Source: SXRF01 sp039808985
GTDB lineage: Bacteria > Pseudomonadota > Alphaproteobacteria > Rickettsiales > SXRF01
Length of the DNA stretch: 64,000 bases
NCBI GenBank assembly: GCA_039808985.1
Contig: JBDHUC010000002.1
Span: 61,479 to 125,478 of the forward strand
Reading direction: 5' to 3'
Numbering within the stretch: position 1 is the first letter of the stretch; each line of letters opens with the position of its first letter. The notes below the pieces were generated by a model. The model was not told the origin of the DNA, did no database searches, and worked only from the letters and a program-made list of their open reading frames with translations. The position numbers and the translations under genes are program-made. Positions 52,929 through 61,537 of this stretch are shown here, in pieces.

Positions 52929-53210
52929 ATGTCGTATAAATTCGAGTGGAATAGTACGAAAGATAAGGAAAATCAGAGTAAGCATAAAATTGCTTTTAGC
53001 ACTGCAATTCAAGCGTTTTACGATGAATTTTGCATTGTAACTAATGATCCTGCACATAGTATTGAAGAACATCGTTATTTCTGTTATGGTAAAGTTAATG
53101 GCGAAGTTGTTACCGTGCGTTTTACTTATCGCAATGATAAAATTCGTATAATTGGCGCAGCTTATTGGAGAAAAGGAAAGAAAATTTATGCCAAAAAAAA
53201 TAACTTATGA
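52929..53210 (+). CDS. brnT: BrnT-family toxin
   Basis: A 93-aa protein with the BrnT pattern: FEWNSTKDKENQSKHKIAFSTAIQAF, RYFCYGKVNGEVVTVRFTYRND and IRIIGAAYWRKGKKIYA (R...R/K...Y region). BrnT is an RNase toxin of RelE-like fold. The gene starts 10 bp after thiC and overlaps the antitoxin gene by 23 bp. The order toxin-antitoxin is typical of this family. Confidence 0.92.
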   Translation: MSYKFEWNSTKDKENQSKHKIAFSTAIQAFYDEFCIVTNDPAHSIEEHRYFCYGKVNGEVVTVRFTYRNDKIRIIGAAYWRKGKKIYAKKNNL

Positions 53211-53460
53211 AGAAAATCCCTGGGATGACTTAAAAAATCATAAAGTTGAGGATTTTAAGCAAATTGATAATTTACTTCCTTCCACGCAAGAACTTAAAAA
53301 AGCAGATGTGGTTATTGATGGAAACCAAGTACTATTGATTTACCTTTCGCCCAAAGATATAAAATCTCTGCAAAATATCGCAAAAAAAGGTGGAGTTTCT
53401 TCACCAGATTTAGCGGCTTCCGTGCTGCATGAGTTTGTTACAAATTCTCCTTCAGTATAA
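53188..53460 (+). CDS. brnA: BrnA-family antitoxin
   Basis: Start at ATG 53188 with GGAAAG upstream. The product is 90 aa. The C-terminal ribbon-helix-helix-like segment is LLIYLSPKDIKSLQNIAKKGGVSSPDLAASVLHEFV in blocks; the N-terminal half is polar and toxin-binding by analogy. It should repress the module's promoter, which would lie inside the end of thiC or in the 10-bp gap. The module lies at the 3' end of a metabolic gene with no visible terminator between. Confidence 0.85.
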   Translation: MPKKITYEENPWDDLKNHKVEDFKQIDNLLPSTQELKKADVVIDGNQVLLIYLSPKDIKSLQNIAKKGGVSSPDLAASVLHEFVTNSPSV

Positions 53461-53498
53461 AAGCTGCGGAGATCTTTACCAGAAGGTTGGGTGATTTT

Positions 53499-53588
53499 GT
53501 CATCCTGTGGACGACGCCAGTCGTAGCACAGGATCTAGTTGTAATTGATAAAATTCCTGTGAAATCACTTCATGCCTCACAGGACAAT
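53499..53588. repeat. Intergenic hairpin element upstream of the flavoprotein gene
   Basis: The first unit, 53499-53534, is GTCATCCTGTG...CACAGGAT with arms ACGAC/GTCGT. The second unit, about 53553-53588, is ATTCCTGTG...CACAGGACAAT. It lies between brnA and the next gene, whose ATG is at 53597, so the right arm includes or abuts the ribosome-binding region (GGACAATGGAA). It is the same family as the ORF-inserted elements. Confidence 0.8.
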
Positions 53589-53596
53589 GGAAATAA

Positions 53597-54658
53597 ATGA
53601 AACAAACTGACGTTCTCATAGCTGGTGGTGGGTTTGCGGGGTTGGAGTGTGCGCGGGCGCTGGCTGCTGCTGGCATAAGCGTGATTGTGCTTGAGCGCAA
53701 AAAGGCAGCGGGTGTGGGTATGCACACCACAGGTATTATCGTGGGTGAATGCTCGGAAGAATTTTCCGTTCCTGAGCATATCACCCGTAAAGTTACTGAC
53801 GTAAGACTGTTTGCACCGAATTTGAAATATATCGACCTGCAGGCTCCGGATTATTTTTTCCTGACTACCGATACACCGGCTATGATGCGCTATTTTTCAG
53901 ATGAAGCAGAAAAAGCCGGGGCAACAATTCTGTATGATACGCCTTATGAAAATGCAGTGGAACAAAATGGCAATATCGCAGTAAATGACGGTGCGTTTTC
54001 CTGCAAATTCCTTATCGGGGCGGATGGCCCACGCTCCAAGGTGGCGGATCACTTCAACCTCGGGCAAAACACCAAATTCTTACTCGGGGCAGAGGCTGAA
54101 TATGAAGGGTTGAACCTGCCGCAAAACAGCTTTTATTGCTTTTTAGATCAGGCGTTGGCTTATGGATATTTAGGCTGGGTTATACCAAGCGTTGGCGTTA
54201 CCCAGGTGGGGCTTGCCTGCCGGATGCCAAAAAAACCGGATATTGATGCCTTCACCGCCAACATGAAAAATGTCATAGATTTTTCCGGTGCAAAAATAGT
54301 GGCGCGGCGCGGTGGCCTTATCCCTGTTGGCGGCCTGGTTTCGCCTTTTGCCCGTGGCAATGTTATATTGCTTGGCGACTCAGCAGGAATAGTATCACCG
54401 CTTACCGCCGGCGGAATACACACCGCCCTGCATTACGGAAAAATTCTTGGCGAAACTATTGCAAAAAATTTGCGTGAAAATGGCGAACATCCCGAAAGCA
54501 TAATGGCAAAAATCTATCCGCGTTTTTACCTGAAGCAGGGATTAAGAAAAATCTACGAAAATTTTTCTCCTGACTGGCTGCTTAATGCCGCACTTACGAA
54601 TCCATTATTTAAATATTCAGCAAGCAACGTATTTTTCAAGAGAAAGCAGTTGCGCTGA
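53597..54658 (+). CDS. FAD-dependent oxidoreductase (geranylgeranyl-reductase-like)
   Basis: A 353-aa protein. The N-terminal FAD motif is VLIAGGGFAGLECARALAAAG, then VLERK. A GADGPRSKVA block follows, with GDSAGIVSPLTAGGIHTALHYGK near residue 255. The layout matches the geranylgeranyl reductase/PHBH-like family of flavoproteins that act on isoprenoid or aromatic lipids. The substrate is not known. The gene is monocistronic by position. Its 5' region is formed by a hairpin repeat. Confidence 0.88.
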   Translation: MKQTDVLIAGGGFAGLECARALAAAGISVIVLERKKAAGVGMHTTGIIVGECSEEFSVPEHITRKVTDVRLFAPNLKYIDLQAPDYFFLTTDTPAMMRYFSDEAEKAGATILYDTPYENAVEQNGNIAVNDGAFSCKFLIGADGPRSKVADHFNLGQNTKFLLGAEAEYEGLNLPQNSFYCFLDQALAYGYLGWVIPSVGVTQVGLACRMPKKPDIDAFTANMKNVIDFSGAKIVARRGGLIPVGGLVSPFARGNVILLGDSAGIVSPLTAGGIHTALHYGKILGETIAKNLRENGEHPESIMAKIYPRFYLKQGLRKIYENFSPDWLLNAALTNPLFKYSASNVFFKRKQLR

Positions 54659-54803
54659 AAATAAGTGAAGAGATATGCAAAATTCTTGTAGCTTCGCATA
54701 AGTTTTTCTTATAGATTATTTGCTAATATCGCGCTAACTCAAGTAATGATGTTAATGCTATGTTCCCAGAATAATGAAAAATTAACGATTCAGGAGAGTT
54801 AAT

Positions 54804-55568
54804 ATGTTCCGTCGCAAAGAAGAAGGGCTATTTGATAGCGATACCGACCAAGACCAGATACATGACGAAGCCACAAACGAGGAAAAATCAATGAGCCAGC
54901 CTACTTCAACTGCAAGTTTCAATAATTCCAGCAATTCCCACTCTTCATCTTCTGCATCAGCTACTTCTGCGCCAGCACAAGCTGGTATGCAGTCTGCCGC
55001 AGCTCCTATAACCCGCCCGAATCCTGCTCCCCCAACAGCAAATTCTTTCCGTCCTGCGGCTGCAACTCCTCCTGCTGCGGACCTTACACGCGGACGCATG
55101 CCAGATAGCAAACAGGCTACACCAAGCGTGACATCAACTTTTGCAACCCCTCTTCCTATCGGCGGGGATAAATCAAAATCCATTAAACGGGTTCTGACCG
55201 TTGGCAATGACATATTGCTTAAAGGCGAAATCGCCACCTGCGATCGCCTGGTTATCGAAGGTAAAGTTGACGCCACACTTAACGATGTCCACACTGTTGA
55301 GATAGCTGAATGCGGCTCTTTCAAAGGCTCCGCCCAGATAGAGGATGCTGAAATCAGCGGACTTTTTGAAGGCGACCTGACCGTGCGTGGACGCTTGGTT
55401 ATATATGCGACCGGCAAAGTTCGCGGCAAAATATCTTACGGCGAGATTGAAATTGAGCGCGGCGGCGAGCTTACCGGCGAAATTAAAATCGCTGGAGCAT
55501 CTGCTGTAAATGCACGCCCTATAAGCCGTAACGCTCCGTCTAAGGAAGATAGTCGCGTAGCAGCATAA
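54804..55568 (+). CDS. Bactofilin
   Basis: A 254-aa protein. About 125 residues of low-complexity Ser/Ala/Pro-rich N-terminus are followed by a bactofilin beta-helix (VLTVGNDILLKGEIATCDRLVIEGKVDATL, EIAECGSFKGSAQIEDAEISG, LTVRGRLVIYATGKVRGKI, each a separate repeat) and a short tail. Bactofilins polymerise without nucleotides and shape cell poles, stalks or wall-synthesis sites. The N-terminal disordered part is long for the family. A terminator follows. Confidence 0.94.
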   Translation: MFRRKEEGLFDSDTDQDQIHDEATNEEKSMSQPTSTASFNNSSNSHSSSSASATSAPAQAGMQSAAAPITRPNPAPPTANSFRPAAATPPAADLTRGRMPDSKQATPSVTSTFATPLPIGGDKSKSIKRVLTVGNDILLKGEIATCDRLVIEGKVDATLNDVHTVEIAECGSFKGSAQIEDAEISGLFEGDLTVRGRLVIYATGKVRGKISYGEIEIERGGELTGEIKIAGASAVNARPISRNAPSKEDSRVAA

Positions 55569-55587
55569 GCCATTGTTATAAATAACT

Positions 55588-55626
55588 AAACCCACCCAAA
55601 GACTGATTCTCTGGGTGGGTTTTTTA
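55588..55626 (+). terminator. Rho-independent terminator after the bactofilin gene
   Basis: ACCCACCCA and TGGGTGGGT arms with a short loop are followed by TTTTTT. Strong GC stem and U tract, about 20 bp after the stop. Confidence 0.9.
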
Positions 55627-55725
55627 TTAGAAATATAATTGTCATTAAATTGTAACACAAATAGCTGATAAATACTTTATCATAAATGTGTATAGAGATA
55701 ATTTTATCGTGTTTTAGGAATTGTT

Positions 55726-56253
55726 ATGAGTATCGCAAAAGAATATTCAATGGATGATTATAAATCCGCATATAACGACATAACCGGTCTTTGTGACGCC
55801 GCTGAAGAATTGCTGTCTACCGTTGAAAACCCGGCAGTTAAAGACCCGCAGGCGCATCTTGATATGATCGAGCCGCTTATTAACGAGATAGCCGATGCTT
55901 CCGATGTGCTTGCTGAAGAGTTTTTGCTGGTAGCCGAAAGCAAAAAAAACCGCAGCGCAAGTAAATTCAGTAAAAAGCGCATCGAATCAGCGCTACGCCG
56001 TATCATAAGCACAATAAACGATTACCAGGATAACGCAAAAAATATTGCCATGAAATCCGGCAATATCGCGGTTGCCCTCACAACCCCTATCATAAAAAAA
56101 ATACAGCTACAGCTTGATAAGGTTATCGGGATATTCCTTGAATTCTGCCAGATATCCCTGCAAAGCATCATGAGCAAAGCGGAACTGGATGCCCTGCGCG
56201 CACGTGACGCACGCATAGCATTAATGATGCACCAGTTCAGCCTTTCGCAGTAA
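55726..56253 (+). CDS. Unrecognised helical protein
   Basis: A 175-aa protein from ATG 55726. Helical by eye, with a Lys/Arg-rich middle (ESKKNRSASKFSKKRIESALRRII) and the last helices amphipathic (IKKIQLQLDKVIGIFLEFC). No signal peptide. I recognise no family. It lies between the bactofilin and another unrecognised gene and may be transcribed with the latter (29-bp gap). Confidence 0.7.
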   Translation: MSIAKEYSMDDYKSAYNDITGLCDAAEELLSTVENPAVKDPQAHLDMIEPLINEIADASDVLAEEFLLVAESKKNRSASKFSKKRIESALRRIISTINDYQDNAKNIAMKSGNIAVALTTPIIKKIQLQLDKVIGIFLEFCQISLQSIMSKAELDALRARDARIALMMHQFSLSQ

Positions 56254-56282
56254 TTTGATAAATATAAAATTAGGGGGTATTT

Positions 56283-56768
56283 ATGGTTGACGCTACTCAA
56301 AGCACACTAGGCGCAATTAATAACGCAGTAGTGGAAGAATTTAAAAAAAGGGATATTCTGCCGGATAATAATGATCCTGGCAGCCTGAATAATTTTGGTA
56401 TTACGCACCGCCTTGCAGAACATCTACATGCTACTCTTGAGGCAAATGCCTTCAAAGGTGATGACGTTCGTGCTGAAGCTAATAAAAAGGCTGAAGTAAA
56501 TAGCTCAGCCGTCCTAACGGCTACCATTAATACTCTAAGGGAAAAAGCTGGAAAAATGCCTGTTGCTGAATCTCTGGTTCAGGAAGCTGTAAAGGCAGGG
56601 TGGGAAAAAGCAATTAGCGCAGGTAAGTCGCAGCAAGGCCAGCAGGAACCAGGGCAAGCACAAGAACAGGTGCCTGGCGCTGGCAAACCTACCTTGGCAG
56701 AAGTTGGTGCGAACCTAGGAATTCAGATTCCGGAACCAACCGGTATTGGCGCTGGCAGGTTCCAATAA
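56283..56768 (+). CDS. Unrecognised protein with Gln-rich C-terminal part
   Basis: A 161-aa protein from ATG 56283 after AGGGGG. Predicted soluble, Ala/Asn/Lys-rich, with a Gln-rich stretch (QQGQQEPGQAQEQ) before a Gly/Pro tail. No domain is recognised. Following ubiH starts 36 bp downstream. It could be lineage-specific. Confidence 0.68.
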   Translation: MVDATQSTLGAINNAVVEEFKKRDILPDNNDPGSLNNFGITHRLAEHLHATLEANAFKGDDVRAEANKKAEVNSSAVLTATINTLREKAGKMPVAESLVQEAVKAGWEKAISAGKSQQGQQEPGQAQEQVPGAGKPTLAEVGANLGIQIPEPTGIGAGRFQ

Positions 56769-56804
56769 ATACTTACACAAAATAGCTGGAAAGGCCTTTG
56801 GTTT

Positions 56805-58001
56805 ATGCCTCAACTACAAAACTATGATGCTATAGTAGTTGGTGCCGGGCTGGTTGGAATGAGCATGGCTCTTGCCCTTGCTAAATCCGGATTAAAAATC
56901 GCTGTTATTGAAAAAACGGGAATAAGCGCACAGCTTGATGCGGCATTTGATGGCCGGGTAAGCGCTATTGCCCTTGGTTCAAAATATATACTGGATGATG
57001 TAGGCGCGTGGGAATTCATACAGCCCCATGCCGAGCCGATCCTGGATATTCGCGTAAGTGACGGGGCCACCCCTTTCTTCCTGCATTACGACCATAAGGA
57101 AGTTGGAGAAAACCCTTTTGGCTATATAGTTGAAAACCGTTATACACGTTATGGCCTTCATCAGGCAGCAGCTAAATTCCCAAACATTACCCTGATAGAG
57201 AATTTTAAGGTAAAAACCCTCTTGCAGGAACAATATAGCGCAAGCATTACCAGGGATAATGGCGATTCAATAGCCGCAAGCCTGATTATTGCTGCTGACG
57301 GCAAAACATCGCAGATACGCCAGTTGGCGGGAATAGGCGCAACAACATGGGATTACCGGCAAACCGCGATTGTATGCACCATAGAGCATAGCCTGGAGCA
57401 TAATGGCCTGGCGCAGGAAAGATTTTTACCAATAGGCCCATTTGCGGTTCTGCCAATGACCGGAAAGCGCTCATCGCTGGTCTGGGTTGAACCAAATGAC
57501 CGGGTAAAAATATATATGGATCTGCCTGAAGAAGAATTTGTGCAGGAAATTACCGAGCGTATCGGCGGCTATCTTGGTGATATACGCACAAGCGGAAAAA
57601 GATTTTCCTACCCTCTATCTATGCTCCATGCAAAAAAATACAGTGCGCAACGCATAGCTTTTATTGGTGATGCCGCACATAGTATCCACCCTATTGCCGG
57701 GCAAGGTGTTAATCTTGGATTCCGCGATGTTGCAACACTTGGCGCGCTAATAAGCGAACAGTATAGGCGTGGGCTTGATATTGGCGCAGAAAATATACTT
57801 GCAACTTATGAAAAATCGAGAGCAATGGATAATGTATCAATGATCGCTATCACAGACCTGCTTAACAGGTTATTCTCAAATAATATTTTGCCGATCCGTA
57901 CAGCCAGGGATATAGGGTTATGGGCCGTTGGCAAACTACCATCTGTAAAAAAGCTATTTATGCACCATGCAATGGGGCTAAAAAGGGCTGGAAATGCCTA
58001 G
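56805..58001 (+). CDS. UbiH/COQ6-family FAD-dependent hydroxylase
   Basis: A 398-aa protein. The Rossmann FAD motif is AIVVGAGLVGMSMALALAKSG. The mid region is DGRVSAIALGSKYIL, the hallmark of the UbiH/UbiF/COQ6 group. The C-terminal FAD block is AFIGDAAHSIHPIAGQGVNLGFRD. It hydroxylates the aromatic ring in ubiquinone synthesis. Which position (C5, C6 or C1) it modifies is not decidable, since alphaproteobacteria use varied sets (UbiH, UbiF, UbiL). Confidence 0.93.
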   Translation: MPQLQNYDAIVVGAGLVGMSMALALAKSGLKIAVIEKTGISAQLDAAFDGRVSAIALGSKYILDDVGAWEFIQPHAEPILDIRVSDGATPFFLHYDHKEVGENPFGYIVENRYTRYGLHQAAAKFPNITLIENFKVKTLLQEQYSASITRDNGDSIAASLIIAADGKTSQIRQLAGIGATTWDYRQTAIVCTIEHSLEHNGLAQERFLPIGPFAVLPMTGKRSSLVWVEPNDRVKIYMDLPEEEFVQEITERIGGYLGDIRTSGKRFSYPLSMLHAKKYSAQRIAFIGDAAHSIHPIAGQGVNLGFRDVATLGALISEQYRRGLDIGAENILATYEKSRAMDNVSMIAITDLLNRLFSNNILPIRTARDIGLWAVGKLPSVKKLFMHHAMGLKRAGNA

Positions 58002-58054
58002 AATGCAGCATAAATGCACTTGCGCCACCAAGCAAGAAAAGTTATATTAAAACC

Positions 58055-58732
58055 ATGAAGATGTTAAAGTTTTTGATAGTTATATTATCTTTTCTATTCC
58101 TGCCGGCGCAGGCATCGGCACAGACTGGCTCATCCGCACCATATCAGCTTCTTGTAGTTGTTTATGGCGATGTTTTGACTTCAACGAATTATCTTCCGCA
58201 TGACCAGACATTTCCATATCAGTTAGAAAAAAGATTGAGAATCACTGGGTTCGAGGCGAAGGTGGTTGCTATTGGCGACCCTGAATTTACCACTTCAACT
58301 GCCCTTGAAAAACTTGATAATTTAATAGGCATGGCACCAGACCTTGTTATCCTCCAGCTTGGTGAAACAGATATGAAGCGTGGGTTCAGCCATGCAGGGT
58401 TTTACGATAATATGGTAAGGATTATCCAGGAGCTTAAGAAAAACGGGATATATACCATTGTAATGGGTACAAAATCACCATCTTTTAATGGCCGCACATA
58501 TGCAGATTTAATTGATAGTTATTTTAAAAAAATATCTGCAAATACGCCTGTTTATCCATACACACTTGCAGGTATTGCGGGGGTTCCGGATATGACGATG
58601 AGTGATAATTACCGGCCAAATGCCAACGGCGTAATAAACATGGTTAATGGAGTTTATGGGATGGTTGATACCGGGCTTCGCTGGAAGCTTGATATGATCA
58701 ATAAAATGCGCCTGCAGCAAAAGAAGCGTTAG
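58055..58732 (+). CDS. SGNH-fold exported protein lacking the catalytic residues
   Basis: Start at ATG 58055; the frame is open into ubiH. The product is 225 aa with a signal peptide (FLIVILSFLFLPAQASA). The arylesterase/TesA-like block order is recognisable but the catalytic residues are changed. Block I reads YGDVLTSTN instead of GDSL (no Ser). Block II reads IGDPEFTTS. Block III reads LGETDMKRG instead of GxND (no Asn). Block V reads DNYRPNANG instead of DxxHPN (no His). It is probably a non-catalytic relative that binds a ligand or partner in the periplasm. The family assignment is from block order and length. Confidence 0.75.
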   Translation: MKMLKFLIVILSFLFLPAQASAQTGSSAPYQLLVVVYGDVLTSTNYLPHDQTFPYQLEKRLRITGFEAKVVAIGDPEFTTSTALEKLDNLIGMAPDLVILQLGETDMKRGFSHAGFYDNMVRIIQELKKNGIYTIVMGTKSPSFNGRTYADLIDSYFKKISANTPVYPYTLAGIAGVPDMTMSDNYRPNANGVINMVNGVYGMVDTGLRWKLDMINKMRLQQKKR

Positions 58733-58737
58733 CGGCC

Positions 58738-58765
58738 AAAAATCAGGATTCCGGCCTGGGTTTTT
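58738..58765 (+). terminator. Probable terminator after the SGNH-fold gene
   Basis: AAAATCAGG and CCTGGGTTTTT form a short stem round ATTCCGG, followed by T residues. Modest GC content; plausible but not certain. Confidence 0.55.
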
Positions 58766-58932
58766 ATAGCTATTTGTCTAAATTTTATTCAAAATTACTA
58801 TAAAATTATAATAATATATTATAAATATTATCCATAATATTCAGCAAACTACATTATATTATTCACATCTTTTTAATTTTTAAATGCTAGTATTTAAGCG
58901 TATGAACAGCAGATTTTTATATACGGCATTAT

Positions 58933-59499
58933 GTGTTTCTAATAACCAGAAAATACAAAAGGAAATTTGCAAGTGACGATGACGGGGTCACAGCCGTAGA
59001 GTTCGCCCTTATCGCTCCTGTTTTTGTGCTGTTGTTAATGGGAATAATAGAATTTTCCCTTATAATGTTTGTAAGCAGCGCTATAGAAGGCGCAATAGCA
59101 GCAAGCGGACGTTACGGCAAAACCGGATATACCGCCGCCGGAAGCAGCAGGCAACAGCAGATAGTAGCAACTGTAGCGGCAAGGACAAACGGGCTGATTA
59201 ACCCCAGCCTCATAACGGTTACGACCACAGTATATCCTTCTTTCGACTCAATCAGCAAGGATGAGCCTTATGTAGACACTAACCACAACGGAACACATGA
59301 TTCTGGCGAAGCTTATACCGATATAAACCATAATGGCCAATGGGACAGCGCCGGGGTTTCCGGGCTTGGAAATGCAAACGATATTGTGGTATACACCGTA
59401 AGCTATCCATGGACTATAAACACGCCATTAATAGGGAAATTTTTTGGCAGTCCCTATATAATTTCCAGCCGTACCGTTGTAAAAAACGAGCCTTATTAA
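58933..59499 (+). CDS. TadE-like pilus assembly protein with calcium-loop-like repeats
   Basis: A GTG start at 58933 (no better start downstream before the conserved N-terminal segment). The product is 188 aa. A TadE signature GVTAVEFALIAPVFVLLLMGIIEF is near the N-terminus (prepilin-like, Glu at +5). The C-terminal half has two DxNxNGxxDxG loops (DTNHNGTHDSGEAYTDINHNGQWD, in two parts), EF-hand/dockerin-like. TadE and related pseudopilins are part of Flp/Tad pilus or secretion systems. The next two genes are similar and are likely co-transcribed. Confidence 0.85.
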   Translation: MFLITRKYKRKFASDDDGVTAVEFALIAPVFVLLLMGIIEFSLIMFVSSAIEGAIAASGRYGKTGYTAAGSSRQQQIVATVAARTNGLINPSLITVTTTVYPSFDSISKDEPYVDTNHNGTHDSGEAYTDINHNGQWDSAGVSGLGNANDIVVYTVSYPWTINTPLIGKFFGSPYIISSRTVVKNEPY

Positions 59500-59500
59500 T

Positions 59501-60103
59501 ATGCAAAAAAGAAATAATATATTTGGGTTATTACTAAGGAACCAGCTTGGCCTTGCAGCCGTGGAATTCGCCCTTGCGCTCCCACTAATGATCATACTTA
59601 CTTTTGGCTCTATCGAAGTTACTTTATATATTTTAATAAGCCAGAAAGCAGAACGGGTTGCGATAAACCTGTCTGACCTGGTTGCGCAATCAACCACAAT
59701 AACCACAGCCCAGCTCGATGAAATTATAAAAGCAGCCAGCCAGGTAATGCTACCTTATAATTTTGGAACTGATGGATATGCTATAATATCATCAGTTACA
59801 AAAACCGGCACAAATGCGCCTGTAGTGAACTGGCAGTATAAAAGCTCAGGAACCGCACAAACCAGCCTTATAGGAACGGCAGGAAACAACGCCACGCTAC
59901 CTTCTGGCTTTAGCATGGTTGATAAGGATAACGTAATAATTACGGAAGTTTTTTATAACTATAAGCCAATACTTTCCGGCACTATTTATAAAAGCAGCCA
60001 GATATACCGCTATAGTATTTACAAACCAAGGCTTGGCAACCTGACCACTCTTAGCTGGACTCTCCCAGACAGGGGAACAAGGAGGAATTTATGCTTAGGC
60101 TAA
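59501..60103 (+). CDS. TadE-family protein
   Basis: A 200-aa protein, ATG 2 bp after the preceding stop. The segment LGLAAVEFALALPLMIILTFGSIEVTL carries the TadE-type transmembrane motif with the conserved Glu. The rest is a periplasmic domain without cysteine pairs. It overlaps the VWA gene by 13 bp. It works with the TadE-like protein upstream and TadG-like protein downstream. Confidence 0.87.
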   Translation: MQKRNNIFGLLLRNQLGLAAVEFALALPLMIILTFGSIEVTLYILISQKAERVAINLSDLVAQSTTITTAQLDEIIKAASQVMLPYNFGTDGYAIISSVTKTGTNAPVVNWQYKSSGTAQTSLIGTAGNNATLPSGFSMVDKDNVIITEVFYNYKPILSGTIYKSSQIYRYSIYKPRLGNLTTLSWTLPDRGTRRNLCLG

Positions 60104-61527
60104 ATAAATCATCAAGGATAATGCAGCGTATAATATTTGATCAAAAAGGCTCAGCGATACCTCTTATAGGAATGGGGATATTTGCAATGATGGGCTGCAT
60201 AGGAGCAGCGATAGATATGTCGCGGGCACAACTGGTTCAGGCCAGGATGAGCAGCGCCCTGGATAATGCAGGCCTGGCAGCGGCAGCAACTGCCAGTACA
60301 ACCGATGTAAACAGCGAAGCCAGCAAATATTTTAATGCTAATTTCCCAACTAATTATATGGGAACTACACTTGGCACATTGGTAGTGACCCCTAATGCGG
60401 ATAACAGCGTTTTAAACCTGTCAATAACCGGTACTGTGCCTACAACATTTATGAAAATAGTTGGTTATAACAGCGTGCCCATCTCTGCTTATTCCCAGAT
60501 AACAAGGGGCAGTAAAGGACTTGAAGTTATACTGGTTATGGATAATACCGGATCAATGAATGATTCTGCGGGAAGCGGTGTAAGCAAAATTTCTGCTGCA
60601 AAAAGCGCAGCAAACGCATTGGTTGGCATTCTTTTTGGCAGTAATGATACAATACCTAATTTATACATAGGGCTTGTTCCATTTTCCCAGGCCGTAAATA
60701 TTGGCACAGGCCGCGCAAGCTGGACAACCAGCACAGCTTTAAATTGGGGTACGACAAGCTGGGGCGGCTGCGTTGAGTCACGAAGCAATGGGACGCTTAC
60801 ACCACAATATGATATAACCGATGACACGCCCTCAACCCGCCTGTTTGCAAAATATTACTGGCCGGATGATGGCAGCAATAACTGGATAAGTACAACTACT
60901 TCACATGGCCGTACTACAACCACCTATAGCATAAGCAGCTCACGCGGACCAAATTTATACTGCCCAAAAGCAGTAACGCCGATGACTGCCAGCAAAACCA
61001 CTATAACCAACAGCATCAACGCAATGACCACAGGTGGGAATACGCATATCGACCTTGGCCTGGCATGGGGATGGCGAATGATCTCGCCCAAATGGCGTGG
61101 CCTGTGGGGTGGGGAAATGGACGCCAACAACCTGCCTCTGGATTATAACTCACCGCTTATGAATAAAGCTATTATTCTTATGACCGATGGCGACAACACA
61201 ATAAGCAACGGTAAATACAGCGCCTATGGTTATCCAAGCGCGGGGCAACTCGGTCCCAACCCCTGCCCTTCCGGGGATTGCACTAACGGTATAAACGAGG
61301 TTAACACACGCACTTCAACAGTATGCAATAACATCAAGGCCAATAACAGCAATGTTATCATTTATACTATAGCATTGGGCACAAGCATAGGAACCACAGC
61401 AAAAACCATGTTGCAGAACTGCGCAAGCAAGCCGGAATATTATTTTGACAGCCCGACAACCGATGATCTGGCAAGCGCCTTCAATCAGATCGGAGACTCG
61501 CTTGCAAATTTGCGAATAAGCAAGTAG
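60091..61527 (+). CDS. TadG-like protein with VWA domain
   Basis: A 478-aa protein. The N-terminal Flp/TadG segment is FDQKGSAIPLIGMGIFAMMGCIGAAIDMSRAQLVQARMSSALDNAGLAAA in blocks. A VWA domain begins with EVILVMDNTGSMNDSAG (MIDAS DxTxS-like) and contains IILMTDGDNTISNG. Several cysteines (CVES, NLYCPKA, CPSGDC, CNNIKA) could be disulphides. TadG members assemble with TadE and support pilus or adhesin function. It overlaps the upstream gene, and the TPR gene follows 10 bp downstream. Confidence 0.9.
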   Translation: MLRLNKSSRIMQRIIFDQKGSAIPLIGMGIFAMMGCIGAAIDMSRAQLVQARMSSALDNAGLAAAATASTTDVNSEASKYFNANFPTNYMGTTLGTLVVTPNADNSVLNLSITGTVPTTFMKIVGYNSVPISAYSQITRGSKGLEVILVMDNTGSMNDSAGSGVSKISAAKSAANALVGILFGSNDTIPNLYIGLVPFSQAVNIGTGRASWTTSTALNWGTTSWGGCVESRSNGTLTPQYDITDDTPSTRLFAKYYWPDDGSNNWISTTTSHGRTTTTYSISSSRGPNLYCPKAVTPMTASKTTITNSINAMTTGGNTHIDLGLAWGWRMISPKWRGLWGGEMDANNLPLDYNSPLMNKAIILMTDGDNTISNGKYSAYGYPSAGQLGPNPCPSGDCTNGINEVNTRTSTVCNNIKANNSNVIIYTIALGTSIGTTAKTMLQNCASKPEYYFDSPTTDDLASAFNQIGDSLANLRISK

Positions 61528-61537
61528 TATTTCGCGC

